The notes beneath the pieces were generated by a model. It was not told the DNA's origin, made no database searches, and was given only the letters and a program-made list of their open reading frames with translations. Shown here one piece after another: positions 1-8,236 of a DNA stretch of 64,000 nt. The position numbers were made by a program, and so were the translations under genes. The stretch comes from Phormidium sp. OSCR (GTDB taxonomy: Bacteria > Cyanobacteriota > Cyanobacteriia > Cyanobacteriales > Geitlerinemataceae), in assembly GCA_001314905.1 (NCBI GenBank), contig LJZT01000012.1:1-64000 (forward strand), given 5' to 3'. Within the stretch, counting starts at the first letter, position 1. Each line of letters begins with the position of its first letter.

Positions 1-91
1 CCCTGTTCCCTGTTCCCTGTTCCCTGTTCCCTGTTCCCTGTTCCCTGTTCCCTGTTCCCTGTTCCCTGTTCCCTGTTCCCTGTTCCCTGTT
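1..91. repeat. Heptamer tandem repeat CCCTGTT, 13 copies
   Basis: Thirteen perfect CCCTGTT units run from the first base of the window, so the array continues upstream. It is followed at once by a second heptamer array and then by the start codon of the ChaN-like gene. This type of array matches the STRR class (short tandemly repeated repetitive heptamers) described in cyanobacteria. Related arrays lie at 18643-18708 and 52131-52171. Confidence 0.95.
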
Positions 92-98
92 CCCTTCT

Positions 99-147
99 CT
101 TGCCTCTTGCCTCTTGCCTCTTGCCTCTTGCCTCTTGCCTCTTGCCT
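99..147. repeat. Heptamer tandem repeat CTTGCCT, 7 copies
   Basis: Seven perfect CTTGCCT units follow the CCCTGTT array and end 15 bases before the ATG at 163. The same order of the two heptamers is seen before murE at 18643-18708, so the two arrays behave as one composite element. Confidence 0.95.
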
Positions 148-162
148 TCTTAACACCCCACC

Positions 163-1068
163 ATGCGATCGCCAACCCTTAGATTATCTGCCTGTTTATT
201 GGGCCTATGGCTCTGTTGGGGAACCCCCACCTGGGCGCAAGTTCTCCGAGAACCCACTCAGGAGGAGGTTCTCAGCCTCGATGAGTTGTTCACTCGCCTA
301 GAAGGAGTACAAGTCCTCTATCTCGGGGAAGTCCACAATCGCCCTCAAGATCAGGCCGCTCAACTCGAGATTTTGCAACGCTGGTATGAGCAAAACCCGC
401 AACTGGCGATCGGTTTGGAGATGTTTGCACGGCCGCAACAAGCCTATATTGACCAATATCTCGCCGGAGAGATTAGCGAAGCGGAATTTGTGGAACTCAC
501 GGAATTTGAAACGCGCTGGGGCTTTCCCTGGGAATCCTACGCCCCCATTTTGCGCTTTGCTAAGGCCCATAATCTGCCCGTATTGGCCTTAAACGCTCCC
601 ATCGAAGCCATCCGGGAGGTGGCGCGAGGAGGATTTGAAAATCTCTCCCCGCAACGGTTATCAGATCTGCCCCCAGTTGACGAGTTTGACCTGGACAACG
701 CCGCCTATCGTCAACGACTGCGGCAGATTTTTGATGGCTATCATGAGGGTCATGGCTCCAGTGAGGGCTTTGAGAGCTTTTTTAAGGCCCAAATCCTCTG
801 GGATGAAACCATGAGCTACCATGTGGCTCAGTTTTTGCAAACTCACCCCGAACGAGCCATGGTGGTGATTGCCGGACAAGGGCATATTCTCTATGGCGAT
901 GGGATTCCCAGTCGGGTTCAACGTCGTCTGGAGGAGATTGAACAACTCTCGCTGGTGTTTGACCCCGATCCTGACCTTTCCTCTACTCCAGAGCGTCCCT
1001 TAGCCGATATCATCTGGCACCACGAGGACTCAGAGGAGGATTTAGAACTGCAAAACCGCCCAGATTAA
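163..1068 (+). CDS. ChaN/Tiki-type exported protein (DUF399)
   Basis: A 301-residue protein of the ChaN family, whose bacterial members bind haem or iron at the cell surface. Residues 1-25 form a signal peptide ending in a TWAQ-type cleavage site. Family motifs are visible: LGEVHN with its conserved Glu and His near residue 55, LEMF near 85, and a C-terminal GQGHILYGDG near 238 carrying the second conserved His. No lipobox is convincing. The last bases overlap by 4 nt with the stop of the convergent P450 gene. The leader is occupied by heptamer repeats, so its translation signals are unusual. The haem role is family knowledge, not shown here. Confidence 0.85.
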   Translation: MRSPTLRLSACLLGLWLCWGTPTWAQVLREPTQEEVLSLDELFTRLEGVQVLYLGEVHNRPQDQAAQLEILQRWYEQNPQLAIGLEMFARPQQAYIDQYLAGEISEAEFVELTEFETRWGFPWESYAPILRFAKAHNLPVLALNAPIEAIREVARGGFENLSPQRLSDLPPVDEFDLDNAAYRQRLRQIFDGYHEGHGSSEGFESFFKAQILWDETMSYHVAQFLQTHPERAMVVIAGQGHILYGDGIPSRVQRRLEEIEQLSLVFDPDPDLSSTPERPLADIIWHHEDSEEDLELQNRPD

Positions 1069-2414
1069 CGGGTTTTGACCAGGGAGAGTCCCGCTGAGGG
1101 AGCGAGGGTAATTCCCCGCCGTACCGGTTTCACCGGCGGCTGGGGAGGGAGGGTGAACTCATGTTCTGTAATCAGGGTGGCCAGGGCCAGTTTGAGTTCA
1201 TACAGGGCTAAGGCCATGCCCAAACAGCGACGATTCCCACCGCCAAAGGGATAAAACTCATAAGGGGAGTATTGACGCTCTAGGAAGCGTTCTGGCTTGA
1301 AGCTGTGGGAGTCGGGGAAGATGTCTTCTCGATGGTGAGTCAGGTAGATACAAGGGGCGAGGACGGTTTCAGCGGGAAATTGATAGTCCCCTACGCTGAA
1401 GGGGTCCTTGGCGATGCGGGGGAACGTCACCAGAGCCACGGGATAGATGCGTAGGGTTTCGTTGCAAACCGCCGTCAGATAGGGCAATTTAAAAACCGCC
1501 ATGGGGTCGGGGTTGTCGCCTAGGGCCGTGATTTCTTCGATGAGGCGATCGCGGACACTCTCGAATCGATGCACCCAGTACAAGGCCCAAGCCAGAGCGG
1601 TGGCGGTGGTTTCATGACCGGCCAGGAGTAGGGTCACCAGTTCATCGCGCAGTTCCTTATCGCTCATTCCCTGACCCTGTTCGTCTCGGGCCAACAGGAG
1701 CAAACTCAGGATGTCTTGGCGCTCATCTTGACGCTCTTCTGGGGACTCTTGGCGGCGTTGTTGGATTTCGGCGTAGAGGAGTGCGTCCAACTGGTCGCGG
1801 ATGGCGAGAAAGCGCCCCCAGGGACTCCAGGGACCGAAATTTCGTTGTAGGGATTGGAAGAACAGCAAGCTAGATTTAACTGGGGAGGCGGTCATGTCCA
1901 GAAATGTGGACATGGTACGGCGCATGGTTTCGTACTGGCCCCCCTCATTTAAGCCAAAGACAGCTTGGAGGATGACGCGCATGGTGATTTCTTCGGTGAG
2001 CGATCGCACTCGGAACGGTTCCCCTTGGGGTTTGCGGTCAATGGCCTGACCCGTGACCTGGGTGATCATCTTCCCATAGGTGGCCATGCGATCGCCATGA
2101 AAGGGAGGCATCAATAACTGGCGTTGCTGTTTATGGGCTGCTCCGTCGAGGAGCAGCAGGGAGTTATCCCCCACCAGAGGACCTAAAATGCCATTGGCTC
2201 GGCCGGCGTCAAAGCAACGAGCGGGGGCCGAGAGAATGGTGCGAACATGGTCGGGATGGCTGATAAAGACAAAGCGATCGAAGTTCACACCTAGGCGGGC
2301 GTTGAAGGTATCCCCCAGTTTGCTCTGATTCCGTTCCAGGTAGCCGGTTGGATCGAAAATCCACTCGAACAGTTGCCAGTTAGCGGGGGTGTTCGGGGTC
2401 TTGAGTGTCACCAT
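1065..2414 (-). CDS. Cytochrome P450 (CYP110-like)
   Basis: A full-length 449-residue P450, a haem monooxygenase. The I-helix oxygen-binding motif AGHETT is at residues 265-270, the ExxR pair is E319 and R322, and the haem ligand is C397 within FGGGNRRCLG. The N-terminus is soluble with no membrane anchor, and the sequence around residues 60-105 (LLLLDGAAHKQQRQLL) resembles the CYP110 group common in cyanobacteria, for which fatty acids and terpenoids have been reported as substrates. No ferredoxin reductase or terpene synthase is adjacent, so the substrate is unknown. It converges on the ChaN-like gene with a 4-nt overlap. Confidence 0.9.
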   Translation of the reverse strand: MVTLKTPNTPANWQLFEWIFDPTGYLERNQSKLGDTFNARLGVNFDRFVFISHPDHVRTILSAPARCFDAGRANGILGPLVGDNSLLLLDGAAHKQQRQLLMPPFHGDRMATYGKMITQVTGQAIDRKPQGEPFRVRSLTEEITMRVILQAVFGLNEGGQYETMRRTMSTFLDMTASPVKSSLLFFQSLQRNFGPWSPWGRFLAIRDQLDALLYAEIQQRRQESPEERQDERQDILSLLLLARDEQGQGMSDKELRDELVTLLLAGHETTATALAWALYWVHRFESVRDRLIEEITALGDNPDPMAVFKLPYLTAVCNETLRIYPVALVTFPRIAKDPFSVGDYQFPAETVLAPCIYLTHHREDIFPDSHSFKPERFLERQYSPYEFYPFGGGNRRCLGMALALYELKLALATLITEHEFTLPPQPPVKPVRRGITLAPSAGLSLVKTR

Positions 2415-2438
2415 GGTTGGCTAATTTTTAGTGGATAG

Positions 2439-2477
2439 TTGACGTGGATTTTTGACGTGGGTATTTGACAGTTCAAT
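2439..2477. repeat. Three 13-bp units starting TTGAC upstream of P450
   Basis: TTGAC recurs at 2439, 2452 and 2465 with an exact 13-bp step, the first two units being TTGACGTGG. The array lies 25-63 bases upstream of the P450 start, in the position expected for operator or promoter elements. No known cyanobacterial site (NtcA, RpaB, LexA) matches it well. Confidence 0.6.
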
Positions 2478-2579
2478 CGTGACAGTTACAACTGAGTTAA
2501 TTTCCTAATTCAGCCCTAATCCAGTAAGGCTCCAATTAGAATTTTGCATTCAAAAAACGTCCTATCTAGTTTGACTTTT

Positions 2580-2897
2580 TTAGTAAAACTGGAGGTGAAT
2601 GCGAGTATTGAGTTTTTCCTGGACGGGTTCGCCCCCTTTAAGATGTTGCTCTAGGATTTTGGGGACATCTTCCGGCTGAACCTGCCAATACCAGGTTTCA
2701 TCTTGAGTAACCCGCACCGATGGCCCTGTGCTACATTGTCCCAGACAGCCACACCCTTGCACGACAACGCCCTTGGGATTGGCTTCTTGAAAAGCTTGTA
2801 GGGTTTTGGCGGAACCATTGAGTTCACACGAACGGTTCTGACAGACGTAGATACAGGGAATTTGCCGGGAGAGGGGGTTGGTTTGTGCGTCAGTCAT
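2580..2897 (-). CDS. Thioredoxin-like [2Fe-2S] ferredoxin
   Basis: A 105-residue protein with the cysteine pattern of the thioredoxin-fold [2Fe-2S] ferredoxins: CQNRSC near residues 19-24 and GCGCLGQC near residues 49-56, followed by the typical PSVRV strand. Related domains occur in NuoE/HoxE subunits, and cyanobacteria also carry stand-alone copies, which this appears to be. No hydrogenase or NDH genes lie nearby. It stands alone between the P450 and the CBS gene, facing away from the latter. The electron-transfer partner cannot be told. Confidence 0.85.
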   Translation of the reverse strand: MTDAQTNPLSRQIPCIYVCQNRSCELNGSAKTLQAFQEANPKGVVVQGCGCLGQCSTGPSVRVTQDETWYWQVQPEDVPKILEQHLKGGEPVQEKLNTRIHLQFY

Positions 2898-3030
2898 GGT
2901 AGAGCGATCGCCATAGGGTCTTCACTGTTTATGGTAGCGAGTTGTGATGGGCGATCGCGATTCTTCACCGTTGAGGGGATCGTCGGAGGGTATGATAGGC
3001 AGTAACTAAGCGCGAACGGTAAACTCCACT

Positions 3031-3504
3031 ATGGTTAAAACGGTTGCGGACGTGATGAGTCACGATCCGATTGTGGTTAAACCCAAGACTCCCATTCAGG
3101 AAGCGATTCAAATCATTGCCGAACGGCGGATTAGTGGTCTGCCTGTGGTCGATGACCAAGGGAAGCTGGTGGGAATGCTATCAGAAACGGATTTGATGTG
3201 GCGAGAAACTGGGGCAACTCCTCCGGCTTATATCACCATTCTCGATAGTGTCATTTATTTGGAAAATCCCAAACATTACGAACAGCAACTTCATAAAGTT
3301 CTGGGACAAACGGTGCAAGATGTGATGACAAAAGGTCATGTCTTTACGACTAAACCCGATTGTGCTTTGCGGGAGGCGGCTCGGCTGATGCACGAGAAAA
3401 AGGTTCACCGTCTGCCGGTTCTGGGTGAGGGGAATCATGTGATTGGGATTCTCTCCCGAGGCGATATCATTCGCGCCATGGCCAGCCCGGATCTAGAGGC
3501 TTAA
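3031..3504 (+). CDS. Tandem CBS-domain protein
   Basis: A 157-residue protein built of two CBS motifs, residues 5-55 (VMSHDPIVVKP and RRISGLPVVDD) and 95-152 (VMTKGHVFTT and KKVHRLPVLGEG). Such stand-alone pairs form a Bateman module that binds adenine nucleotides and senses energy state. The linker at 60-90 is longer than in the minimal module, as in many cyanobacterial CBS proteins. It is followed after 39 bases by the HEAT-repeat gene on the same strand, so the two may be co-transcribed. The ligand and target are unknown. Confidence 0.9.
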   Translation: MVKTVADVMSHDPIVVKPKTPIQEAIQIIAERRISGLPVVDDQGKLVGMLSETDLMWRETGATPPAYITILDSVIYLENPKHYEQQLHKVLGQTVQDVMTKGHVFTTKPDCALREAARLMHEKKVHRLPVLGEGNHVIGILSRGDIIRAMASPDLEA

Positions 3505-3543
3505 TTCTCTTGTTCTCCCTGTTCTGACGTTCCTGATTAAAAC

Positions 3544-4200
3544 ATGGATATTACACCCGAAGCTGTAAAAGCGCTGCTCGATTCTGATGATTATGGCGAT
3601 CGCCTCAGTGGCGTCAATAAACTTCACTATATTGATCCGAGTCTCGCGTTTGACTATGTGGTTCCCGTGGTTACAGATGCGAATCCACGGGTTCGCTATA
3701 CAGCGGTTTGTAAGCTCTCAAGTTTGGGACATCAGAACCGGGAGTTGTCTCTAACTCTGCTGCGATCGCGTCTCTATGATGACCCTGAATTAGATGTGAA
3801 AGCAGCGGCGGCGGATGCGTTGGGAGCCTTGAAATTCCGAGAGGCCTACCCGGATTTGGCGCAACTCTACCGCAATAACGAGGATTGGATTGTTCGCCTC
3901 AGTATTGTGGCGGCGTTAGCAGAAATGGAAGCCCCCGAAGCGGTAGAATTGCTCCATGAAGCGTTGCACAGTGAGACAGAATTAGTCCAAACTACCGCCA
4001 TTGGTGCGTTAGGGGAAATTGGCGATCCTCAAGCGGTTCCCTGGATTACTGAGTTTATGACTCACCCAGAACCCCAAACTCGGCAACGAGTCGCCCAAGC
4101 CCTCGGACAAATTGGCGGCGAGTCGGTGCAAGAGGCTTTGCAAACTTTGGCCAACGACGAACATCCTCAAGTGGCCGAATGCGCTCAACGTTATCTGTAA
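3544..4200 (+). CDS. HEAT-repeat protein, NblB/CpcE-lyase-like
   Basis: A 218-residue all-helical protein with about six HEAT/PBS-lyase repeats, recognisable by the recurring D-x-x-VR-x-x-A-x-x-AL pattern (for example NPRVRYTAV, EDWIVRLSIVAAL, LVQTTAIGALGEIGD). The N-terminus (TPEAVKALLDSDDYGDRLSGVN) resembles cyanobacterial NblB-type proteins, which act on phycobilisome chromophores during nutrient stress. Lyase subunits of the CpcE/F group are an alternative. No phycobilisome gene is adjacent, so I rate the family as sure and the NblB identity as probable. Confidence 0.75.
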   Translation: MDITPEAVKALLDSDDYGDRLSGVNKLHYIDPSLAFDYVVPVVTDANPRVRYTAVCKLSSLGHQNRELSLTLLRSRLYDDPELDVKAAAADALGALKFREAYPDLAQLYRNNEDWIVRLSIVAALAEMEAPEAVELLHEALHSETELVQTTAIGALGEIGDPQAVPWITEFMTHPEPQTRQRVAQALGQIGGESVQEALQTLANDEHPQVAECAQRYL

Positions 4201-4287
4201 CCTCTTCAGTCCCTCGCAATTCTGGCTCTGTTATCCTGGAATCATCTTGACGGGTTGAGCTAGCCCTGTTGTTGTCTGAGAGGTTTT

Positions 4288-5283
4288 ATGTCTTCTGTCA
4301 CTAAAACAACGACCTATCGCTTTGTAGACTGGTCAACGTACGTGGCCGTCTTTGCGATCGCCCTCGTCCTGCTGGCTGGAATGATTAGTCCCATATTTCA
4401 ACGGCAGATTTTCAATGAGCGCCTTGAGGTAAGTCCAGGAGAAGTTGTTGAATTTAAAACTTGGGAATTGAAGCCCCAGTTAATTGGGGCGATGCGGATT
4501 GATGTTGATGCTTCATTCACCAATAATCGCTGGACAACCTATGAACTTCGGGTTTTAGATGAGCAAGGAAATTTGATTGTCTCGGCTTTAAAACAAGCTT
4601 GGGTGGAATCAGGAACTTGGCGAGAAGGGGGTGAATCAGGAACCTGGCGGGAAAAAGATGTCGAGGCGGAGTTAGATTTGCAGGCTGGCGATGAGCCGGA
4701 AACGATTACTCTTGCCATCAATATTCTCGATTATACCGATACGTCAGGACAACCGGTTGAGGGAGAGTCGGTTCGCTTTCATGTTCGTGTCTTTAATGGG
4801 GCGATTGATACTCGTTATCTAATTCCTGGCGTGATTGGAACGGGAGGCTTAGCCTTGTTTTGTGTCCTCTCAACTCAGAATTCAGGTCAAGATACGATTC
4901 GTAAGTTTATGAAGGATAGCGATATTGGCGGTCGTGCGATTATGGGCGGCGATAATAATTTGATTTGCTGTCGCTTAAAGATTGTTGCTGATGAAACATC
5001 TCCTAGGGTTTTAAATGTTAATCTCTGGCTCACGGATGGCTATGGGGAAAATATTTATGATGACCTAAAACGGGTTTATCTAACATTTCATAGAGATGAG
5101 GATGGAGATATTAAGAGGACAACGGGAAATTTTAAACAGTATTTTACATTAAAAAGAAGGGGATCTTACGGGTTCTATATAGAAGTCACTCCCGATGCAC
5201 CGGTAGATGAGACCGTATTGACCGTCCGGGAAAAGGTGCAGACGGTGACTGGTGTTTCGGTGGTTGAAATTGCCCGAGATTAA
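4288..5283 (+). CDS. Two-TM protein of the spermidine synthase/DUF4178 cluster
   Basis: A 331-residue protein I cannot assign to a named family. A membrane segment at residues 17-38 is followed by a beta-rich, probably extracytoplasmic region to about 180, a second hydrophobic stretch at 183-202, then a soluble C-terminal domain. An internal duplication gives SGTWRE twice, at residues 108-113 and about 117-122. A GAGG ribosome site sits in AGAGGTTTTATG, and exactly the same leader precedes the synthase gene at 5657, which supports a shared operon. Neighbours suggest a role in envelope homeostasis; that is inference. Confidence 0.6.
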   Translation: MSSVTKTTTYRFVDWSTYVAVFAIALVLLAGMISPIFQRQIFNERLEVSPGEVVEFKTWELKPQLIGAMRIDVDASFTNNRWTTYELRVLDEQGNLIVSALKQAWVESGTWREGGESGTWREKDVEAELDLQAGDEPETITLAINILDYTDTSGQPVEGESVRFHVRVFNGAIDTRYLIPGVIGTGGLALFCVLSTQNSGQDTIRKFMKDSDIGGRAIMGGDNNLICCRLKIVADETSPRVLNVNLWLTDGYGENIYDDLKRVYLTFHRDEDGDIKRTTGNFKQYFTLKRRGSYGFYIEVTPDAPVDETVLTVREKVQTVTGVSVVEIARD

Positions 5284-5330
5284 CCTGGATTTATGAATGA
5301 GAAATACGGTCTATTGCAGGAGGGCAAACA

Positions 5331-5567
5331 ATGTTAAGCAAAATCTTGGCAACTATAGCACTTATTCTGGCATTAGTGACCGTTGGGGCGGCCTATTCAT
5401 CCCGAACGGCGGTCACGTTGCGTCAAGATCAGCAACAGCAACGATATTGGCCCCGCCAAGGAACCTATCTCAATGGTTCTTATCGGTCTGGAACTTGGAA
5501 CTATTCGGGGAATCGCGCCAGTTATGGGGGAGGCTTTTTTGGGGGTGGAACGGGGTTCGGGAAATAG
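5331..5567 (+). CDS. Small membrane-anchored Gly-rich protein (78 aa)
   Basis: A 78-residue protein with a hydrophobic N-terminal anchor or signal (residues 3-21), a Gln-rich middle (RQDQQQQRYW) and a tail of Gly, Tyr and Ser ending GGGFFGGGTGFGK. The ribosome site GCAGGAGGG lies 7 bases before the ATG and decides for this frame over two overlapping ones. It sits inside the spermidine-synthase cluster, where small periplasmic or membrane proteins are common. Its tail runs into an 11-bp tandem repeat. No family is recognised. Confidence 0.6.
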   Translation: MLSKILATIALILALVTVGAAYSSRTAVTLRQDQQQQRYWPRQGTYLNGSYRSGTWNYSGNRASYGGGFFGGGTGFGK

Positions 5568-5607
5568 TCAAAAAATAGTCAAAAAATAGTCAAAAAATAG
5601 TCAAAAT
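5563..5607. repeat. 11-bp tandem repeat AGTCAAAAAAT, about 4 copies
   Basis: Four units of an 11-bp sequence begin at the stop codon of the 78-residue gene (each unit contains TAG) and end about 50 bases before the spermidine-synthase-like start. Its position in the intercistronic gap and A-tract phasing at about one helical turn could bend DNA or change mRNA spacing. Confidence 0.85.
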
Positions 5608-5656
5608 CTGACCGGTATTCTAGACGGTATTGTGAACTCTTATTAATAGAGGTTTT

Positions 5657-7276
5657 ATGGAATCGAATCACCCTAATTCTACTGATCTAGTCACGGAAGA
5701 AACGAACAACCCTGGGGACAATGGGGACGATCGCCCCTGGGTTCCCTTAGGGCGATCGCAACGGAATTTGTTGTTAGGGGCGACGGCCATTTGTTCGGCT
5801 TGTGGCTTGGCGGTAGAATTGCTGTTAGGGACGTTAGCCAGCTATTTGGTGGGAAATCAAGCCCTAGCGTATGGGGTGGCGGTGGGAGGATTTCTCGCGG
5901 CGATGGGGATTGGTTCATACTTGAGTCGCTTCTTGGTGACGCAGGGCGATCGCAGCCAACAGCAAGAACAATTGCTGCGTCGTTTTATGCAGGTAGAATT
6001 GGCGATCGCCCCCTTAAGTGCCTTTTTACCCCTAGGCTTATTTGCCATTTTTGTCGTCGATGGCCCCTTATGGATTGGCTTAAGTCTTGTCACCCTAATT
6101 CTGGGAACCTTAGCGGGAATTGAAATTCCTTTATTGACGCGTATTTTTGAACAAGATGATGGGATAAAAGATGCGATCGCCGGAGTTTTGGCCCTCGATT
6201 ATGCGGGGGCGTTAGTGGGATCTTTGGCCTTTCCAGTGATTCTACTTCCCTGGTTAGGATTATTTCCCTCAGCGGCGATTATAGGGGCTTTCCCCGCCGT
6301 GATGGTGGTGATTTTGGCGCAAAACTTCCCCAGTCTGCGATCGTGGCGGGTTTGGGGAGTTGTGATTAGTCTCGTTCTCATTGGCTTTGCCCCTTTAGCG
6401 ATTCCCTTGAGTAATACCCTAGAGAATAATCTCTATGATGCGCCGATTATTGCCCGAGTGCGATCGCCCTATCAACGCATTGTTCTCACTCGTTGGCGAC
6501 AGGATGTTCGTCTCTTCCTCGACGGCGACTTACAACTGTCTACGATTGACGAATATCGCTACCACGAAGCCTTAGTTCATCCCGCCATGAGTGCAACTCC
6601 TAATCCCAAACGGGTGTTACTACTGGGGGCTGGGGATGGGATGGCGGCGCGAGAAGTGTTGAAATGGCCACAAGTTGAGCGTTTATTGCTGATTGATCTC
6701 GATCCGGAAGTGGTGAATCTCTCCCGCCGTCATCCCTTTCTTAAACGAGTGAATCAGGGGGCGTTGGATAATCCTCGCCTGGAGATTCGCATTGCCGATG
6801 CCTTTTTAGCCGCCCCAGCTTTAGAGGAGGAATTTGACGTAATTATTGCCGATTTTCCCGATCCCGATCGCCCGATTTTGGCCAAACTTTATGCCCAGGG
6901 TTTCTATCGCCGTCTCTTACCCCGTCTCGCCGCCGATGGGGTGTTTGTTAGTCAAGCGTCGAGTTCCTTTTTTGCGCCTCGGGTGATGGCCTGTATTGCG
7001 GCGACGCTGGAATCGGTGGGGCTTTCGGTGCATCCTTATACGGTTCAGGTTCCCAGTTTTGGCCCCTGGGGCTTTGTTTTGGCCAGTCGTGAGGCGATTC
7101 ATCCAGAAACCTGGACGTTGCCGGTGGATACACGGTTTTTAACTCAGCCTCTTTTGGCTCATTTGTTTGATTTACCGGCAGATATTAAGTTTACGAATGT
7201 GGCGGTGAATCGTCTCTCTCGTCCGGCGATCGTTGAGTATCAAACTCACAACCGTTGGGATGGTTTTGAGTCGTGA
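5657..7276 (+). CDS. Membrane-bound spermidine-synthase-like aminopropyltransferase
   Basis: A 539-residue fusion. Residues 35-252 hold about seven membrane segments; residues 265-500 form a spermidine-synthase Rossmann domain with SPYQRIVL, LFLDGDLQLS, the nucleotide motif GAGDG at 324-328, the acidic IDLD at 346-349 and the catalytic-type ADFPDPD near 396. The soluble enzymes transfer an aminopropyl group from decarboxylated AdoMet to putrescine. Membrane versions of this type occur with DUF4178 and DUF350 proteins in bacterial envelope-stress loci, and their substrate is not established. The AGAGGTTTT ribosome site fixes the start. DUF4178 follows after 69 bases. Confidence 0.85.
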   Translation: MESNHPNSTDLVTEETNNPGDNGDDRPWVPLGRSQRNLLLGATAICSACGLAVELLLGTLASYLVGNQALAYGVAVGGFLAAMGIGSYLSRFLVTQGDRSQQQEQLLRRFMQVELAIAPLSAFLPLGLFAIFVVDGPLWIGLSLVTLILGTLAGIEIPLLTRIFEQDDGIKDAIAGVLALDYAGALVGSLAFPVILLPWLGLFPSAAIIGAFPAVMVVILAQNFPSLRSWRVWGVVISLVLIGFAPLAIPLSNTLENNLYDAPIIARVRSPYQRIVLTRWRQDVRLFLDGDLQLSTIDEYRYHEALVHPAMSATPNPKRVLLLGAGDGMAAREVLKWPQVERLLLIDLDPEVVNLSRRHPFLKRVNQGALDNPRLEIRIADAFLAAPALEEEFDVIIADFPDPDRPILAKLYAQGFYRRLLPRLAADGVFVSQASSSFFAPRVMACIAATLESVGLSVHPYTVQVPSFGPWGFVLASREAIHPETWTLPVDTRFLTQPLLAHLFDLPADIKFTNVAVNRLSRPAIVEYQTHNRWDGFES

Positions 7277-7345
7277 CAGGTTAATGTTTGGGATTTAAAA
7301 TCGATGTGTTGAATGTAAATAAAACCTGTAATTGGAGTATGAACA

Positions 7346-7930
7346 ATGCTAACTTATTTTTGGATTTTTGTGATTCTAGCATTAGGTATTGCTGCCTTTT
7401 TTATTGTTCGGCAAAAGCGGCTTGCTACTGTTGGTAAATTTTCTCAGATTGTGCCATTAGAACGCAGTATTTTTACGCTACAAATTGGGGATATTGTTGA
7501 ATATATGGGAGAAGATTGGGTTGTACAAGGGAAGCTAATGTATGATGACAATGGCTATCAGTGGCAGGAATATCTCTTGCAGGACGGCGATCGCATCCGT
7601 TGGCTGGCGGTAGAAGAAGATGATCAGGTTCAGGTTAGTTGGCTAATCCCCACGGACGATTTAGAAATTACGGGAACTCCCCCCAAGCAGTTACAATTTG
7701 CTGGGGATGATTACCGCTGCATCGAATCCGGGGAAGCGACGATGTCTCGCCAGGGGATGACGTTAAATCGCAATAACAAACGATGTCAGTATTTCGATTA
7801 TCGGGGACCTGGAAATCAGGTGATGTCCATTGAGAATTGGGATGGGGATATTGAAGTGACCGTAGGAACAATTATTCGTCCCTCGGAACTTCTGCTATTA
7901 CCCGGAGATGGCCAGCGGGTGTATGAGTAG
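7346..7930 (+). CDS. DUF4178 membrane protein
   Basis: A 194-residue protein with one N-terminal membrane helix (residues 3-22) and a beta-rich DUF4178 domain, seen in LQIGDIVEYMGEDWVVQG, WQEYLLQDGDRIRWL and the closing Y-R-x-x-E-S-G / W-DGDIEVTVG strands. DUF4178 proteins are repeatedly found beside membrane spermidine-synthase homologues, as here, and are thought to act with them at the membrane, but no biochemical function is established. A GGAG site precedes the ATG by 9 bases. It is the last gene of the four-gene cluster. Confidence 0.85.
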   Translation: MLTYFWIFVILALGIAAFFIVRQKRLATVGKFSQIVPLERSIFTLQIGDIVEYMGEDWVVQGKLMYDDNGYQWQEYLLQDGDRIRWLAVEEDDQVQVSWLIPTDDLEITGTPPKQLQFAGDDYRCIESGEATMSRQGMTLNRNNKRCQYFDYRGPGNQVMSIENWDGDIEVTVGTIIRPSELLLLPGDGQRVYE

Positions 7931-8236
7931 AGACCCTAATGGAGTGAGGCAACATACGACAAATCAACGGCTCTTACAAACTCAAGGAGGAGTTGGGAAA
8001 GGGCGATCACCCTGCCACAATCAACACCGTGTTACACATTACAAATTCGCAGTTGTTTCTTGATTAGATTTATGGCATAGTAATTACAGAATCACTCCCA
8101 CCGTTCGAGGCTATTACAGCCCATCTCCCCACCTCATCCAAGTTCCCATGTCTCCCCAGTCGGTAGACTCATTGCGATGCGACAGAACCGTTGATGGGGT
8201 GACGCCTCCACTTCGCCAAGAGGACTCAACTGAATC
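7931..8236. other. Intergenic gap, 306 bp
   Basis: No open frame with coding character is visible on either strand. The stretch GTGTTACACATTACAAATTCGC and the AT-rich segment at 8060-8090 are the likeliest promoter region for the dynamin gene, but no convincing -35/-10 pair can be named. No hairpin with a T tract was found after the DUF4178 gene. Confidence 0.5.

Noticed and set aside
1-147. CRISPR array
   Set aside because: The units are 7 bp with no spacers and no cas gene is in the window.
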